Positions 1-13,526 of a stretch of DNA of 64,000 nt are shown piece by piece (position 1 is the first letter of the stretch; each line of letters starts with the position of its first letter). The stretch is from Rostratula benghalensis (taxonomy: Eukaryota > Chordata > Aves > Charadriiformes > Rostratulidae): contig VXAI01000019.1 in assembly GCA_013399305.1 (NCBI GenBank), positions 3,113,279 through 3,177,278 of the forward strand. The letters run 5' to 3'. The translations under genes were made by a program, and so were the position numbers. The notes beneath the pieces were generated by a model, which saw only the letters and a list, made by a program, of their open reading frames with translations, was not told the DNA's origin and did not search any database.

Positions 1-1243
1 GAACAGTATGGCTCAGACCGTAAAAGAGAGTGACAGCTGCGCAATTAGTGGCCCTGTAACGACAAACATCTATGAGAAGCTGAGGAACATGTGTCTGCGG
101 CTGGTGCCAATTTACACAGATCACAGTAATTAACGAGAGTCCCTTGTTTGGGTAATAGATGCAACAATAGTTTAAACCAGCAAAGTGAAAATTTAAGAAT
201 TCCCGAGTGTCATTGGGTCTGAACAGTGACCACTTTCAACACATTGGTTGAATATCTTCAGATTTATAGTGCTTACTCTACTACAGTGAAGTTTTGAGTA
301 CATGTGCAAAAAATATGGTATTTGGACTCATCATGCTCACATTGTGAGAAGAACCAGAGGTTGCTTCTCTGCTGGCTTGTATTCCCACACAACACTCCAA
401 TAGACCAGACTACCTGGCTTTTAATTTCATAAACACTAAATCTTCAAAATTTCTCAGGTATCGGTCATGACAGGTATCAGATTGCTGAAAATTTATCAGA
501 TGAAGAAAATGAAAAAGCACTAAGATAAATTTACAGAGTTAGAAGAAATTTATAAGGCAAGGAAAGTATTTTTTAATGGCAGGTTAAATTGTTATGTGCT
601 GGGATCGATTCGGTGCTTCTCAGAATATAATTTATAGGTGAAATACTGTTTTTTCGTATTTGATGCATAAAACAAGTAAGAAACTACACAAGAAGGGACA
701 CCACATTGCAAGTGCTCAGACTTTTTTTTTTTAAATGGAGTTTCACTTTTTGTCTTTCTGATAAGGTAATAATTGTCGATGCAGGTGAAGTAACAATTCC
801 ATTCCAATTATCAAAACAGCTTCTAAAATAACAATCATCACACATATTAGAATAAAAATTGCAAGTCACTCTTAGGTTAATGATGACTACTCTTCCCCCT
901 TGTGATGCAGGTGTCATAACAAATGTTGGAGAAAAGATAAAGCTGTGATTTTCAGTATTATCCCATAAGATAAAATAGGGGAGGGGAAAATTTTCAAAAA
1001 TAAAGCACATAGAATAACAATTCAATTTCCTAGAACAAAGTTTTTCTACATTTCTTAGTATTTGAAATGTCTTCCATTGCTGAGATGTTTTGAATATGCA
1101 TAGTGTTAAAGGAATTAACTGAAGAGAAGCTAAATGTAAGGATTTTCTTGAGTTTCTCTATGCAGAGAATCCTTGCTACCTTGGCCTAGATATTTTTTGT
1201 TTTTAGAGTTTGTTAATGCAGAAGTTCATACGTTCCTTGCATG
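1..1243. other. Unique AT-rich DNA, no gene seen
   Basis: No repeat family or gene is recognised here. The only ORFs are short (about 70-110 codons), AT-biased and without any familiar protein pattern. The segment ends exactly where the 3' tail of a minus-strand CR1 begins. Confidence 0.6.
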
Positions 1244-1672
1244 AATCATAGAATCATAGAATGGTTAGGGTTGGAAGGGACCTTGAAAGATCACCCAGTT
1301 CCAATCCCCCTGCCCTGGGCAGGGACACCTCCCACCAGACCAGGTTGCTCCAAGCCCCATCCAGCCTGGCCTTAAACCCCTCCAGGGATGGAGCATCCAC
1401 AGCTTCTCTGGGCAACCTGTTCCAGTGCCTCACCACCATCACACTAAAGAATTTCCTTCTGGTATCTCATCTAAATCTCCCCTCTTCCAATTTAAAGCCA
1501 TTACCCCTTATCCTGTCACTACACTCCCTGACAGAGAGTCCCTCTCCAGCTCTCCTGTAGGCTCCCTTCAGATATTGTAAGGCTGCTCTAAGGTCTCCCC
1601 AGAGCCTTTTCTTCTCCAAGCTGAACAACCCCAGCTCCCTCAGCTGGTCTTCTTAGGAGAGATGCTCCATGA
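1244..1672 (-). mobile_element. CR1 LINE, 3' part, 5'-truncated
   Basis: The left edge is the reverse complement of the avian CR1 3' terminus: two ATCATAGA-type 8-bp units, then GGTTGGAAGGGACCTT. Reading leftward on the minus strand, the copy holds the last part of CR1 ORF2; translation around 1254-1442 gives the LINE C-terminal signature RLPREAVDAPSLEGF. It starts abruptly near 1672, as expected for a 5'-truncated insertion made by target-primed reverse transcription. It is well preserved compared with most copies here and resembles those at 41.6, 57.4 and 59.4 kb. It is not functional, because the endonuclease and most of the reverse transcriptase are missing. The 1672 boundary is accurate only to roughly ten bases. 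Confidence 0.95.
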
Positions 1673-4600
1673 ACAGTTCATGGCTTTCTGTTCTCTGTTA
1701 CATGATGCTTTTGAAGGAAAATACTAGCATGACACCTGTTGCATGAGCAGTGGATTAACTGTGGGCTTCAGGAAGAGCAAACAAGTTCAGTTTCAAGCTT
1801 TAGTGCCTCAGTCCTGGGCACGGAGGATCTGAGTTTTGTTTAGGTAATACCTAGGGCAAACTGAAACCACTGTTACTTTCAGTGTGAGCATAGTTTAAGA
1901 ATCACTGCTGATACCAATAATAAACTATATTCTATGTTATACTCTGCTTTGAGAGTACATTTTTTTTAAAATGGACAAAAAAATCCCATGAGATTAGCTA
2001 TGTTTTTATATATAATTTTTAAACTTAGTTTCTCATTATATGGTTAACATCTGTGTTAGTAAGTTTCTAACCCTTTTAGCACAAATTATAAGCTTCTACA
2101 GAAGTTTAATCTAAATTCTCAGGTAGAAGTTTTAAGCGATGCTTTGATCAGGACAACCTTTATCAAGGTCCCTGTTCATTAACTACTGGGTGTCTGAAGA
2201 CAAGTCTGTCAGTCGACTTGAGTGTTCTTTTTTCCATCTGACCACACACACAGTTCCACTTTTAGGGAAATGCTTTCAAGATAAAATATTTGTCAGGAAC
2301 ATTTGTTTTTCTTCTTCCTGCCCCCGAGCTAAACGCTCTCAGAAGCTGTTAAAAAAATTGTGAGCTCTCTGACTTCGTCCTAATCAACTTCAAATACAAA
2401 TGACTGAGGCTGCAGACTTTCTCAAGCAGAAAGCACAGAAAATTGCTGCCAAAAATCCCCACTGCTCTTTCAGCAATACCGCTGAATGGAAAAAAAGAAA
2501 AAAAAAAAAATAATTGCATGGACTTTAAATACACTTTGCAGAATGCTGTGTGCTGTGTTTATTTATACAGTACAATAGTCTCTAGACAATTTAGAGTTTT
2601 TACTTGTGTAATTAACCTATTGACCTCACATAATAAAAGTATACAAACAATACATATCTCTTACTAGTTAGCTATTTCAATGAATGTGAGTATTGATTTT
2701 GTTGTTTGAAATGCTGCACAAAAATAGTTTTCAAATTAAAGGAAAAAAAACCCAACCCATAAAGATACCTGACAAGCAACCAGGAAATCCTCCTCTATGG
2801 TCCTACCATTAGCTGCCCCCCTGCTTTGGTTTTCAATGAACCTTTAATTTTGACAGATTTAGGCGATCACAAGTGCAGGTACTTGAGAAAAACAAAGCTT
2901 GTTTATTAACAAGCCCATAAACACAGATCTGAAGCATCTTAAATATGAAAATAGCTCAAGTCTTCACAACAGCTCCACGCCTTTGAAGTTTTCAGGTTTA
3001 TCAGAGAACCAGCCTTCAAGATTACACTTGTCATTTTATGGCTGCACTCACGATATACATAAACATTGATTTTTATATTCCTTCATCAAGGAGGCACCAA
3101 AATCAGAGAAACCTTGGCTAATTAGGCCACCCACTCCCATGGATTTTTTTGTATGGCAGAGTTGGTATTTTTGAAGGCTGTTACTAAGTATTTAGATGTT
3201 GCATGATTCTGAAACAACCTTGATGGTGTAAACTATGTTGTTGCCAGCCTTGGCTTGCTGCTAGATAAACTGTTGTCTCCTGGCTGTGAATTAACTCCTT
3301 CCTAGCATGGACACCTGCTCTTTAGTGCTTGCACGGATTTCTGAGTGTCTCTTCTAGGGCACAGCTGGGTTTATAATTTCAGACATGGTAAAAAGTGTAT
3401 TTCTGTTTGGGTAAGATCAGAAATTAACCATCCAGAACTGTAATGATGTGTGAAGATAATAAAAAACATCCGTGTTTTGGTGGCCTTCCTGTCCCATGAA
3501 ATCAATGTATCTTTTCTGAATCGACTGGTTATCTTGAGGGAAATACAGCATTTATGGTATATATGTACTCTAACATGGCTCCAATGCAAAAAGGTTAAGT
3601 AAATGAAGTTATGGGATGACAGATGCACCCTTATTGTCAATTAATTGACTACTTCAAAGGAAATTGCAGCACTAAGTTGCCAAAATTGTTCTGCATGTTG
3701 CTATCAGAACTACTAGCCCTTAACTAATAGAAGAGCTTAGCAGAATGGTTCTCAATGATTTGTTTTTCCACGTGGACTGCAATTTACTAAAAAGTACTCT
3801 CTCAGGGATCCCCTGTTCTCTTGTTAATAACATTTCTCTAAATTACTTGCAAAACCTGCTTACACAAGAGGAAAAAAACGGGAAAGCAATTTTATTCTCA
3901 TTTCTTTTTGTTGCTGCTAAATCCCATGTAAAAGCCAACTAAGATGTGGGAGAAATTAAACTTTTAGTCCAGATTTGCAGCAAAATTTTGCACCTAAAGA
4001 GGCTTATCTGATTGATCTTGATAGTTAGAAGATGGTGGTGCCAATGGCATGAGCTGGTTAAGCCTTTAATACTATATTTTTTCATAAATATAAAACTACA
4101 ACTTGAACAATGTTAGAAATGAAGCATGGAACAATTACTGGTTTTGTGTGATAAAGCACCTTTGTTGTCTTCCCCATGTTTTGAAATCTTCACAATAAAT
4201 CTGGACAGCCTATTGAAACCCTTGTTCCTGCATTTTACCTGTGAGGCTGCAGTCAGCCCCTTGGTCATCTTGAGTAGAGTAAGAGATGCTTTGAACACCC
4301 CTAACCCACTCATGAGAGAAATGGCACAGGGCAGGGATGTTTGTGGGTGGGAACTGTGTATACATAGATCCTTGTATGGATATTCTCTTTCTAGGAACAG
4401 TGGGAATTACCATGGCTATAGTGGAAACAGAGCTATTCTTAGTCTGTGGCAATCTCTTCTCAGCTACAGGTATCTCCTGTATGTGATGGGAGGAGGGAGT
4501 TGGCTGGCATCCCTCTGCCCCTTTGCCACCACTCACACAGTTACAGGGGTCAGATTGAGTTGCAGCATACAGCAAGTCTGGCCCATGTCTTTCTAAGTCC

Positions 4601-7600
4601 TGGTTTTGGTGGAAATTTCAGCTACGAGAAGTAAAACTGCGTAGTTTGATTCCAGGCTCACTTTTTGCTAGTTTTTACAAGTTTGTCATTGTTCTTCCCA
4701 TTCCTTAGCTGAGAACTGAGGCTAACATTTTCATCAAGTAAACTAAAGATAGTTGCCTATACTTGTGAAGGTTTTTTTCATCCTTTGTAATAAAAGATCC
4801 AATAAAAATGTATGGATTAATATAAATCCTTGCATATGTATGTACATATCAACATATTTACAAAAATGAAATTATGCAAAACCTGGACTAGCTACAGTAG
4901 CATTTCAGGTTGTGTAATTGCTTTAAATATGGCAGAGGTTGTTTTCTTCTGTGCTTTTAAAACAGACTTTAAATAACCAGAACTCTGGAAATTATCTTTC
5001 AGAGTATGTGTGCAGGAAGGGAGAGTAGTACTGAAGTAATTGAATAAAATGGCCAATATTTTCTGATGAAAGCTTTGACCCAGTCTCTGGGGAAGACAGG
5101 TTGCATTTTGGGTAAGTGTTTTTACCTGTCTGTGATACAGATGGGGTTCAACAACCAATCCCTCTCCCCAACCACAAGACCAGAGGCTGATCTGAATTCG
5201 GTGCCTGGTCAAAGCAGGAACAAAAAACACAAGCAGTCTCTAAAAAAAGCTGATTCTGTGGCGAGGAAGGAATGACTAGAATGTAAGGGAGGAGGGAAAG
5301 CTCATGCTTGAAAAGGTCGCAGCATTTAAATGTTACAAAGAAGACAACAAAAAAACAGGAGAAAAAACTGTGTGAAACAATCCTAGAGTTATAAAATGGC
5401 CGGTCCCAACTCTCCAATTGTCAGCTGTGATTCAACATAAAATATACATATCAGAAAAATATATTCCTATTTTATAGGGATATACTATAAACAACTCTAT
5501 AACATGTCCATCTGACCTAAAGTTTTCTCAGATATAAAGCAGTGAAATTAAAGTCTCAGCAAAGCTAATGCATTCAGCTTAAAAGGTCAGAGGACTGATT
5601 TATAACGTTAGCAGATTTGTTGCTGGGTTTGAACAAAAAGCTTATCTCTGAAGAGTCAGAATAGATTTTAAATAAAATTTTGATTTGATATTTAAATGAT
5701 CTTTTTCCAATAGCCTTTGGATATTTTATAAAACCAAATATTCCAAGAATATATTCAGGATTTCTCCTGAAAGTATAATTTCTAGGAATTTTCTACTTCT
5801 CTTACTGACACATTCTGTGAGAAGGATAAATATACTTCAAAATTTACAGAACTTTTTAATGTCAATAAAATGCTTCTAAAACATTCTGCAGTATTGGAGT
5901 AATTTTTTTGGGGGGGTGTAAGGGAGGAAAAGGGTCTTTTTGGTTTAGGTGTCACTTCATGAAATAGCAGCAAATCTGATGCCATTTTTCCCCAGCATTT
6001 TTCAAGAGTACAGGTTAAATTTGGCCATAATCTAGACTATCAGGACACAATTTTATAGGCTCAGCACACCCTAAGACCTACTTTGACATTGCTTTTCCTC
6101 TGCTGAACATTGTGGTGGCTTTGAATATTTCAAACCTGGTGCAGTTCATGGGACAATGGTACCCCGGGACAAAGGAAGCCTTTCTGTGGGTGTAGATTTA
6201 TCTAAACTCAACAGTCCTGAACATATAAATAAAAATGTGTATACAAGGACTGCTGCTGACACAAGAATGAGAACAAAATGTGGAGAGGGACACATAAATT
6301 GTTATGCACTGGACTGAGAAGCACTCTAGCCAAGGCAAGCAGGATGATGTGATAATGTCCTGATGTGTTGCTACCATCTTGATGTAAGATCTGGCTCAAC
6401 ATCACTCTGCCAACACATTCACCTTCTTTATGTGGTGGAGATGTATCCCTACAGAGGGAAAGAAAAGTTCAGTTGCTCTCTAACATATTCACAATCAAGT
6501 TCATTTATACATGTTAAATTTCTCACCAATTTTAAATCTGAACCATATGTGCTTCATCTTCTTTGGCATTGACCCACATCAGTTTTCTATAAATGAGTAA
6601 AATTACGCTAAATTACATAATTACGATAAAGCTGAAAGAGAGTAAAAGCAATACAATGAAACTCAAAGTATAAATAATAGAACTCATTGAATATATGATG
6701 GTGATATCAGGACATTAAAAATAAGGTTACCATTTTCTGTAATGTCATGAAACTATAGTAATAAATGCCATTTAACTAAAATAATTTTACCTAATACACA
6801 AGCTCATACAATTGTTAAAAGTAGAGATGCAGAAGTAGCATTAACATCATAACCTTGCTATGAGCTAAGCTTCTATATTAAACTTCAGTAATGTTTTACT
6901 TTTTCAAAACTAAACCCAAGTTTACATACAGACATGAACTTTAAATATAAAATAAGGAAGTAGACTTTCATAAATTGTCCCAGGTTTTTGGCTGCCTGCC
7001 CTATGGTAATGTTTTTTGGTTTTAGTAACAAATACTCTTTACCTAAATATGGCAACACTGTGATCTTTGGCAATTAGTACTCTGTTTTGGCTTTAAACTT
7101 TCCTAAGGTTTTGTTTTGTTTTGTTGTTTGTTTGTTTTTTGCTTTTCCAGAGAGAAGCATAAGCATATTTTCACTACATTAAAAAACTGTAGAAAGGAGC
7201 AAGTTGGGAAAAAATAATCTCCCAAAGGCATAACTTCTAGACAATGATTATCCTTCATATTTAAAGAAAACATTGTATGGAAAAGTCTAATTTAAGGGAG
7301 TGAAAGATAATTGTGAAGATGAACAGCACATTAGACAGGAGGAGGAATCACAAAGGATGACAGATTCAAAGGGACTAATGTCTTCAGAGGATGCAGAGCA
7401 AGATGGGTTGTCATTTGCTGTCACTGTGACAGAGGAGTATCTTTTAAAGTTGAATCAGAGCTTAACAAAAAAGGATTAAGACAGAACTCTAATTTAACAA
7501 TATCTTCCTTTCTCACACATATGAGTCATGTTCTTAATTAATGCCAATTAGAGTTGAACTCAGTACTATACAGCAATTATTATTTTTTTTTTGGCGAGAG

Positions 7601-8017
7601 AGTTATATCTAAGTGCACATAAGGACATGACTACTGTTTATGAATAATACTATGCTGAAAGGTAATTTTTTAATGTCAGTGTCAGAGTTTCCTGCCCTAA
7701 GTGCATTTTCAGAATCAACACATCAAATTCTACAATCACGCTAGTATAGATCTGATGCAAGAGTATGAATAATTGTACAAAACCTTGAATTCTTTTTTTC
7801 TTGGCATGATGTGCGTGTTCACATAAAGTGATTTAGAAGGCTTCTGATTCTTGAAACTCTGAGAATTGGCTGGTGAAAACCTTTATCAAAATTATCCCGC
7901 TATGGGTCAAAGTTGAGGTCACTTCCTGTAATTGCTGCTCTCATCCAGAGCTTGGATACCATATTTTAACTTGACTGAACTTTCAACAACTGTACTTAAA
8001 CAACAACAAAAAAGAGG
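1673..8017. other. 6.3 kb unique DNA, no gene or CR1 recognised
   Basis: This segment is AT-rich with short A/T runs and a GT-rich patch near 7110-7145. A 156-codon ORF (4126-4596, plus) lies in a locally less AT-rich part; it has no recognised domain and overlaps an antisense ORF, so I do not call it a gene. The part from about 2880 to 3330 reads as non-repetitive and homeobox-motif-rich but is otherwise unremarkable. A putative G-quadruplex motif sits at 5910-5934. Confidence 0.55.
5910..5934 (+). other. Putative G-quadruplex motif
   Basis: A run of seven Gs (5910-5916) is followed by GGG at 5922-5924 and 5932-5934. Split as GGG-g-GGG, it gives four G-tracts with loops of 1, 5 and 7 bases, which fits the usual intramolecular quadruplex pattern. 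It stands out in AT-rich surroundings. Folding is inferred, not shown. Confidence 0.4.
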
Positions 8018-8293
8018 ATAGAGCCTCTCCACAAGGAATCACATGGAGAAGATAAGGGGCAATGTATACTCGTTGCACCAGGAGAGGTTTGAGCTCGGAA
8101 CAAAAAAGACTTTTTTTACATCAAGAATAGTTATTTACCAGAACAACCTTCCCAGAGGCATGGTGAGGTGCCTGTCACTGGAAGTTTTCAAGGTAGTAGA
8201 GAGTCTCATCTAGGCTCCCTTTCCCATGAACAGTTGGACCAGATGACCTTCTGAGGTCCCTTGCAACCTGGACTGTCCTATGATTCTATGATT
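8018..8293 (+). mobile_element. CR1 LINE 3' fragment (older subfamily)
   Basis: The copy runs from a degraded GATAAGGGGCAATG block (about 8050) through CAGTTGGACCAGATGACC and GAGGTCCCTTGCAACCTGG to the terminal repeat CTATGATTCTATGATT, ending at 8293. These are the consecutive 3' landmarks of a plus-strand CR1. It is 5'-truncated, and many small differences from the bird consensus indicate an old insertion. No usable ORF remains. The left edge is uncertain by about 20 bases. Confidence 0.9.
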
Positions 8294-9281
8294 ATATTAA
8301 TACTTACAGAATAAGTTGCTTTCCATCTTTTGCTGTTGATACTGAAAGTCTTCCCAGCTCTTTTCTCCTTGCAGTGCTGTGTCTGGTGTACCATCTCCAT
8401 GCCTGTCTGGTTATGTTGATGAGGTATTTGGTAGACAGAGGTGAGAGACTCCCTGAATCAGGCCCAAGACATTAGGCTCAAGCTGGTAAGTCCTGCTGGG
8501 ATGCTGTTACACATACATTTTTGAGCAGCTTGTGTTTGACACAGCTGTGTCATGTCAGTCTGCAAGAGACCACACAGACAAATCCTCTGAAGCTCTTTCA
8601 ATAAACATGAGTGGAAGAGAACTGCATTTTCCAAGAAGACATGCCACAAACTGAGATGCGGGCTGATAAACACCTGGATGGATTCCACCTGATGGATTTC
8701 CCCTAGAGGATATCACCTCCTGGATGGCAATGGAAGAAGGCAAATATCATAGACGTGCAAATTACTTGGATGTGCTGACTGGATGTTCAGATTAAATTTA
8801 GTATATCATTTAGGATGTGGGTACCAGTGGAAGGTGTTACCTGTAAAAGTGAAAAATAAGAAAATGTGTACCAATTAGGAGCATGTCTGTTTTGTCATCT
8901 GCAGAAAGCTGTTATGAGACTTAATATTTGTGTCAGAAGAAGAAAGCAAGTGAGAGACAAATGCAACCCCTGCAAAGCTGTGACTGATGAATAAAAATAT
9001 AGTTCAGAAGACATTCTAAAAGAATTAGCAGGGGTGTTTAAAAATGATTTAGACATTACAGCATCAGTGAACAGGTAATTCAGGAAGGGGACCTGACTTA
9101 GTGAGGTGTATGATTCTGAGTTTTGGGTTACCAGAGGTTATCAGAGACTTGATTGAGAACAGCCTAGTGGGATACAAGGAGTAAAACTAGCCTGTAAATA
9201 GTCACGATGGATCTGGAAAAGAGAAAAACTATTCAGTGCTACAACACATTCACTGTTAGAATTCAGTTAGAGCTGAAAATG

Positions 9282-9304
9282 AAAAAAAAAAAAAAAAAAA
9301 AAAA
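9282..9304. repeat. Poly-A homopolymer (A23)
   Basis: Twenty-three consecutive A residues. No poly-A signal or retrocopied coding sequence is seen just upstream, so I treat it as a simple repeat rather than the tail of a processed pseudogene. Confidence 0.9.
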
Positions 9305-10487
9305 GCAGTGAAATGTGTGCCTGTTCTTTTTAAGATAAGATAGACTACATTTTGTTTATGCATAGGTAAGTAAAGTAGTAGCAGCAAATCAAAGGTTAAA
9401 GAGAAGAAAAGGGTATCCAGCAGTATTCCTCCTTGCATCTCCCAGTACAGGTCCCAAAGGTGTAAATTTTCATTCTGCTATTAACGTCAACGTTGCCTTC
9501 ATTTTTTTAGTGTCCTAGAGGCTTCTGAACCCAGGAAGGCTTATAGCTGTATAAGAAGATAGCTGTATTTGTCATTTCTATTTTGGTCTTAGCTGGAAAT
9601 CTGATCAAGGGGTAAACAAGAATGTTTGAAAACACCATGATTAGTATTCCTGTATGTTGCAGAACATCTTATTACTTTCTCCGGGGTTGGGATTTTTTTT
9701 TTTTTTCAGTTCTAGCATGATTCATACATTGCTTCAGTGACTTAAAAAACAACACAGCACAACAAAACAAAACACAACCCACAAAAGTATAAATCCTTCA
9801 AAGTGTATTTCAAGAAAGCCAGGTGCGCTGGACACAGGTCTAATTTGCAGCACATACTGAGTAGCACCAATGAGAGAACAAGAATTAACATGGCATAGAG
9901 AGCAAAAATTAAATTTGCAAAGCACAGCCAGGAAATAATTTTATGGAGGATTGGGTAGCATACTGGAGTATGGAAAGAGAAGTACTAACAACTGCTCATA
10001 ATGATAGCAAACAAATGGCTTGGGACTAGAAAGTTGCAGGAGTATGCAGCCTTTCAGCTTTGAGGGAAACCTCATAGTCATGTAGACATTTCTGTGAATG
10101 AAACTGCTTCTTGTTTGGAAATGTGTTTTTTCTATTGGCATATCCAGAAAGAGAATTGAAATGTTGAATCATTTTGTTAAATAGCATTAGATATGGTTGT
10201 CTTGTTTGTTGAAATATGATTAATTTTAACTTCATGGAATGCAACTGGATGTGATTAATTATATCTTAATGTTCTGTATTAGTTTGTAAAATACATACAC
10301 TTAAAAGAAGTTATGATAGACTCTTGATTGAGCTAAGAGTTATCTTTTATAAAAACAGACATGGGAAACACTTTATAGGAAAAATTCTTCAAGTTGTATA
10401 TATATTGATTCCTCACTGTAAGGGATGCTATTGAATATATGTGAAGTCAGACTTTGGTGTCAAAGTGGTATGCTAAATTTTTGAAGG

Positions 10488-10531
10488 NNNNNNNNNNNNN
10501 NNNNNNNNNNNNNNNNNNNNNNNNNNNNNNN
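10488..10531. other. Assembly gap (44 N)
   Basis: Forty-four consecutive N bases. The flanks (TTGAAGG on the left, CTTTGGACA on the right) are unique AT-rich DNA, so the missing sequence cannot be guessed. A minus-strand ORF drawn through it is an artefact. Confidence 0.99.
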
Positions 10532-13526
10532 CTTTGGACATTTTATACTCATTACAGTTGAAATCAGTGGCTTGACACTTCGATTTTTCATAAATCCAGA
10601 TCCTTTGGGCAGAGAACGAATACGATGCTCTACTTTAGGTAGTTTGCTTATAAACAAAGACTCCAGGGACTTTCAGTCAGAGAACATAAAATAAAGCAGG
10701 CTAGCAAAGAGAATACATTACAAAATAATGCATTTGAGGATATACAGGTGGCAGTTCAGGCAGGAATGATCAGTGCATCTGCAGGGATGCCCATCCTCAC
10801 AAGCAGATCAGCAGGGTGCTGCCTTTGGTGGCACTGTTTTCGAAAACACCAGCTTCAGGGCGATGACACAACCTATTTCACAGTCCATGACATGAGCCAT
10901 CCATCCTTTCATACACCTGGCATACAGCAGTATATGCCTTGTGTGTGACAAATGGAAATAAATTCATTTTCTGAAAACAATTTCACAGTCAGTCCAGTAT
11001 CCGTGTTAAGAAGCACACAGTTTCTTCCAGGAGTTTCTTTGCACAGCATGGCTCTTCCAGCTGTAATGGTCAGTGTGATGGAAACAAGTCTTGTACGAGA
11101 CGGGAGAGAGAAGGAATGAAGGAAATTCAGAAAGACTCTAAAAAGCAGGAAGAGATAGAAGGAGAGATGTAGGCAGGGGCAATTTTTAAATCACCTGAAA
11201 GAGTGAAGGAGGTTTCTGACCTTAAAGAGAAAATAATAATGATCCAAGTATTATTATACAGAGATATATAACTACAGCTAAAATATAAATATGTTATACA
11301 TATGTAAATGCAGAGAAGAAAGATCAGAGCCTGAACAGATGATTAGCCAGGTAAACAAGGGCTTCAAAGATAAGTCACAAAAAACCCAAAGCCATGTTCT
11401 TCTGGCAACCATGCTTTAGGAGCATTTTTCTGTTGTTGTTGAGTTTTTTGTCCTTTGTTAAATAAAATGTGGTAATACAAGCCTGAGACAACTATCAACA
11501 TTTCTTACTTGAGCAAAGGGAATTTGAAAGTAAAAAGTCTCTGCTGCCTTACCACTGTAAGAACAGGTTGCTTTGCCCACAGAATATGAAATCAGTGAAA
11601 CTTTCTGCCTGGATAATATTTTCTCTAGATATATGTGCTTTCCTTTATGCGGTGTATAATTTGCTGTATTAAAGGCTGTATCAGAAATTAGGAAAAAGCA
11701 ATAAAGGACATGCATATAAATAAAACAGACGTCATTTAATGTAGTTAAGATGTGTTGGCTTGATCTTAACTTTGTGTGTGTTTTACTTTACTGATAGATG
11801 AAACTAAGAAGGAACAAGATATTCTGCTTCATATTGCAAGTTGCTTGTTTGATAATCTTTCTCACGTGGCTGGCAGCAAAACTAGTACTCCTGCAGTGTC
11901 ATCAATACATCCAGAGTTGTGGTCCCCACTTAGGGCATGAAGGATTGAAGAGAAGTTTCTTAGGTTTCACTTTAAAAAACTTCACAAAGTTCACTGCTTC
12001 CACCTGGAAAGTTATCTTTGGGAATGTGAAATGAGGCAAACTCATCACCAGGACCGAGAGTTTATTGCTGATTTTTCCCCTAAAGCTACCTAACAGATAG
12101 CCATCTGGAGTTGAATCACCTCAGCTGCTGAATAGATGGAGTGGTGCCTTGGCTTGAAGCAACAGTACCTTGATAGTGTGAGACTATGATTTAGAGAAGA
12201 AAAAGAACTAATCCCCTCCCTAGCACTGACTTTTACAGTCTCGCTTTTTCAGACTGAATGCTGGAAGTTAGATGCATAAATCCAAGAAACCCTGGAGTAA
12301 ATGCCACTTCCCACCTTCCTTCCCATCAAGACAGATAGCAGTGCAGTGGCAGGACTTTATTGTAACAGCCCTTCCCGTTAACCAGATGTACCTGCTTTGT
12401 GTGGGCTCTGCTGTGAGCTTCTTGCAGAAAGGCATGTTTTGGGGCTGTCCCTCACTTTTACAACCAGTGCAGAGTAGCAGTCCCATCCCTTTGACCTGAC
12501 AGAAAGAATTATATATTTTTCAACGTAAGATTTCTCCATTATAAGGAAAACTTTATTTTGTTGCTTTGTCTATGCAGATCTACTCTAAAGTAAATATTCC
12601 ATGTACCAAGTAGTGTGGCTATCATGACATGTAGAACATACTACTTTTATTTAGAAATATTACACTTTCATTGCTACTGAATTACTGACTACCATGACAA
12701 TGTTTCACAAAGTCATTTCTAAAACAGTCACAAGGGAAGAGTAGAGAAAAAATAAAGCCCCAAACTCCCAGTTAGCTACCCCGACTAAGATTTTGTCAGC
12801 TCTGCTCACAATGTAACATTTAATAGAGATCCTTTTCTCAAAAGAGACTTTTAGAAGTAACATGCTCAGCCTTCATATCGTGTCTCATCATCCCAATGTA
12901 TAGCAAAAGACTTACGGATCTGCTACGGTCTTTCTTGAATGTGTGTAATTTATTGGCAGCACACCCAACTAATTAGAATCTGAGATTACTGACATAAATG
13001 TAAAGTAGTTCAGGTTCATTTAAACCTCAACAAAAAAAAATATGTTTATTTATTAATTTATTTTAAATTTTTTTTGCACATGGAACAAGTGTATTTGAAC
13101 AGAATTAATCTGTGTGGAACATGATGGATGACACGTTGCTTACATCAAACTCGTCTTATCCACTGGTAATCCCCTTCTGCCTGATACTCACCTGAGTGTG
13201 AAAGATTTGTCTTGCTGTGATATTAAGAGATGGACACTGAATCGATCCTAGTTGCCTGTTTTATTGCTAGCCCAGAGGGGACTGAAAGCATTTCTAAGTA
13301 TAAAAATTAGTATTTGCTGTCTTTGCCTGCTTTTGCCTCCTGAGATCCCTCTTTTGGACTAAGAAAGACATGTCCAGAGGTTAAAAGACACGCGATAGTG
13401 GCCAAATTGAACTCCAGAATTGGAAGGTCATTTCAAATAAATTTTAGATTTCCCCTGTGGTGGTCTGTTGCAAATAAATCTTGGTCTAATGGCTGCACTT
13501 GCACTAGCCTTGGGTACAAAAGATTA

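Larger units (their letters stand above)
8294..13526. other. 5.2 kb unique DNA with an assembly gap
   Basis: No gene or repeat family is recognised. Contents are homopolymers (A23 at 9282-9304, T14 at 9693-9706), the gap at 10488-10531, and a slightly GC-richer block at 10741-10960 of unknown origin. A 78-codon ORF at 11798-12034 has a hydrophobic N-terminal segment but no known relative that I recognise. Confidence 0.55.

Noticed and set aside
1254..1442. 62-codon minus-strand ORF as a small protein
   Set aside because: It is the ORF2 C-terminal remnant of the CR1 at 1244-1672, a pattern often mis-annotated as a bird protein.
9282..9304. A23 as the tail of a processed pseudogene
   Set aside because: No coding-like sequence, poly-A signal or target-site duplication was seen.
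10460..10657. Minus-strand ORF of 65 codons
   Set aside because: It runs through the 44-N gap, so the frame is not real sequence.
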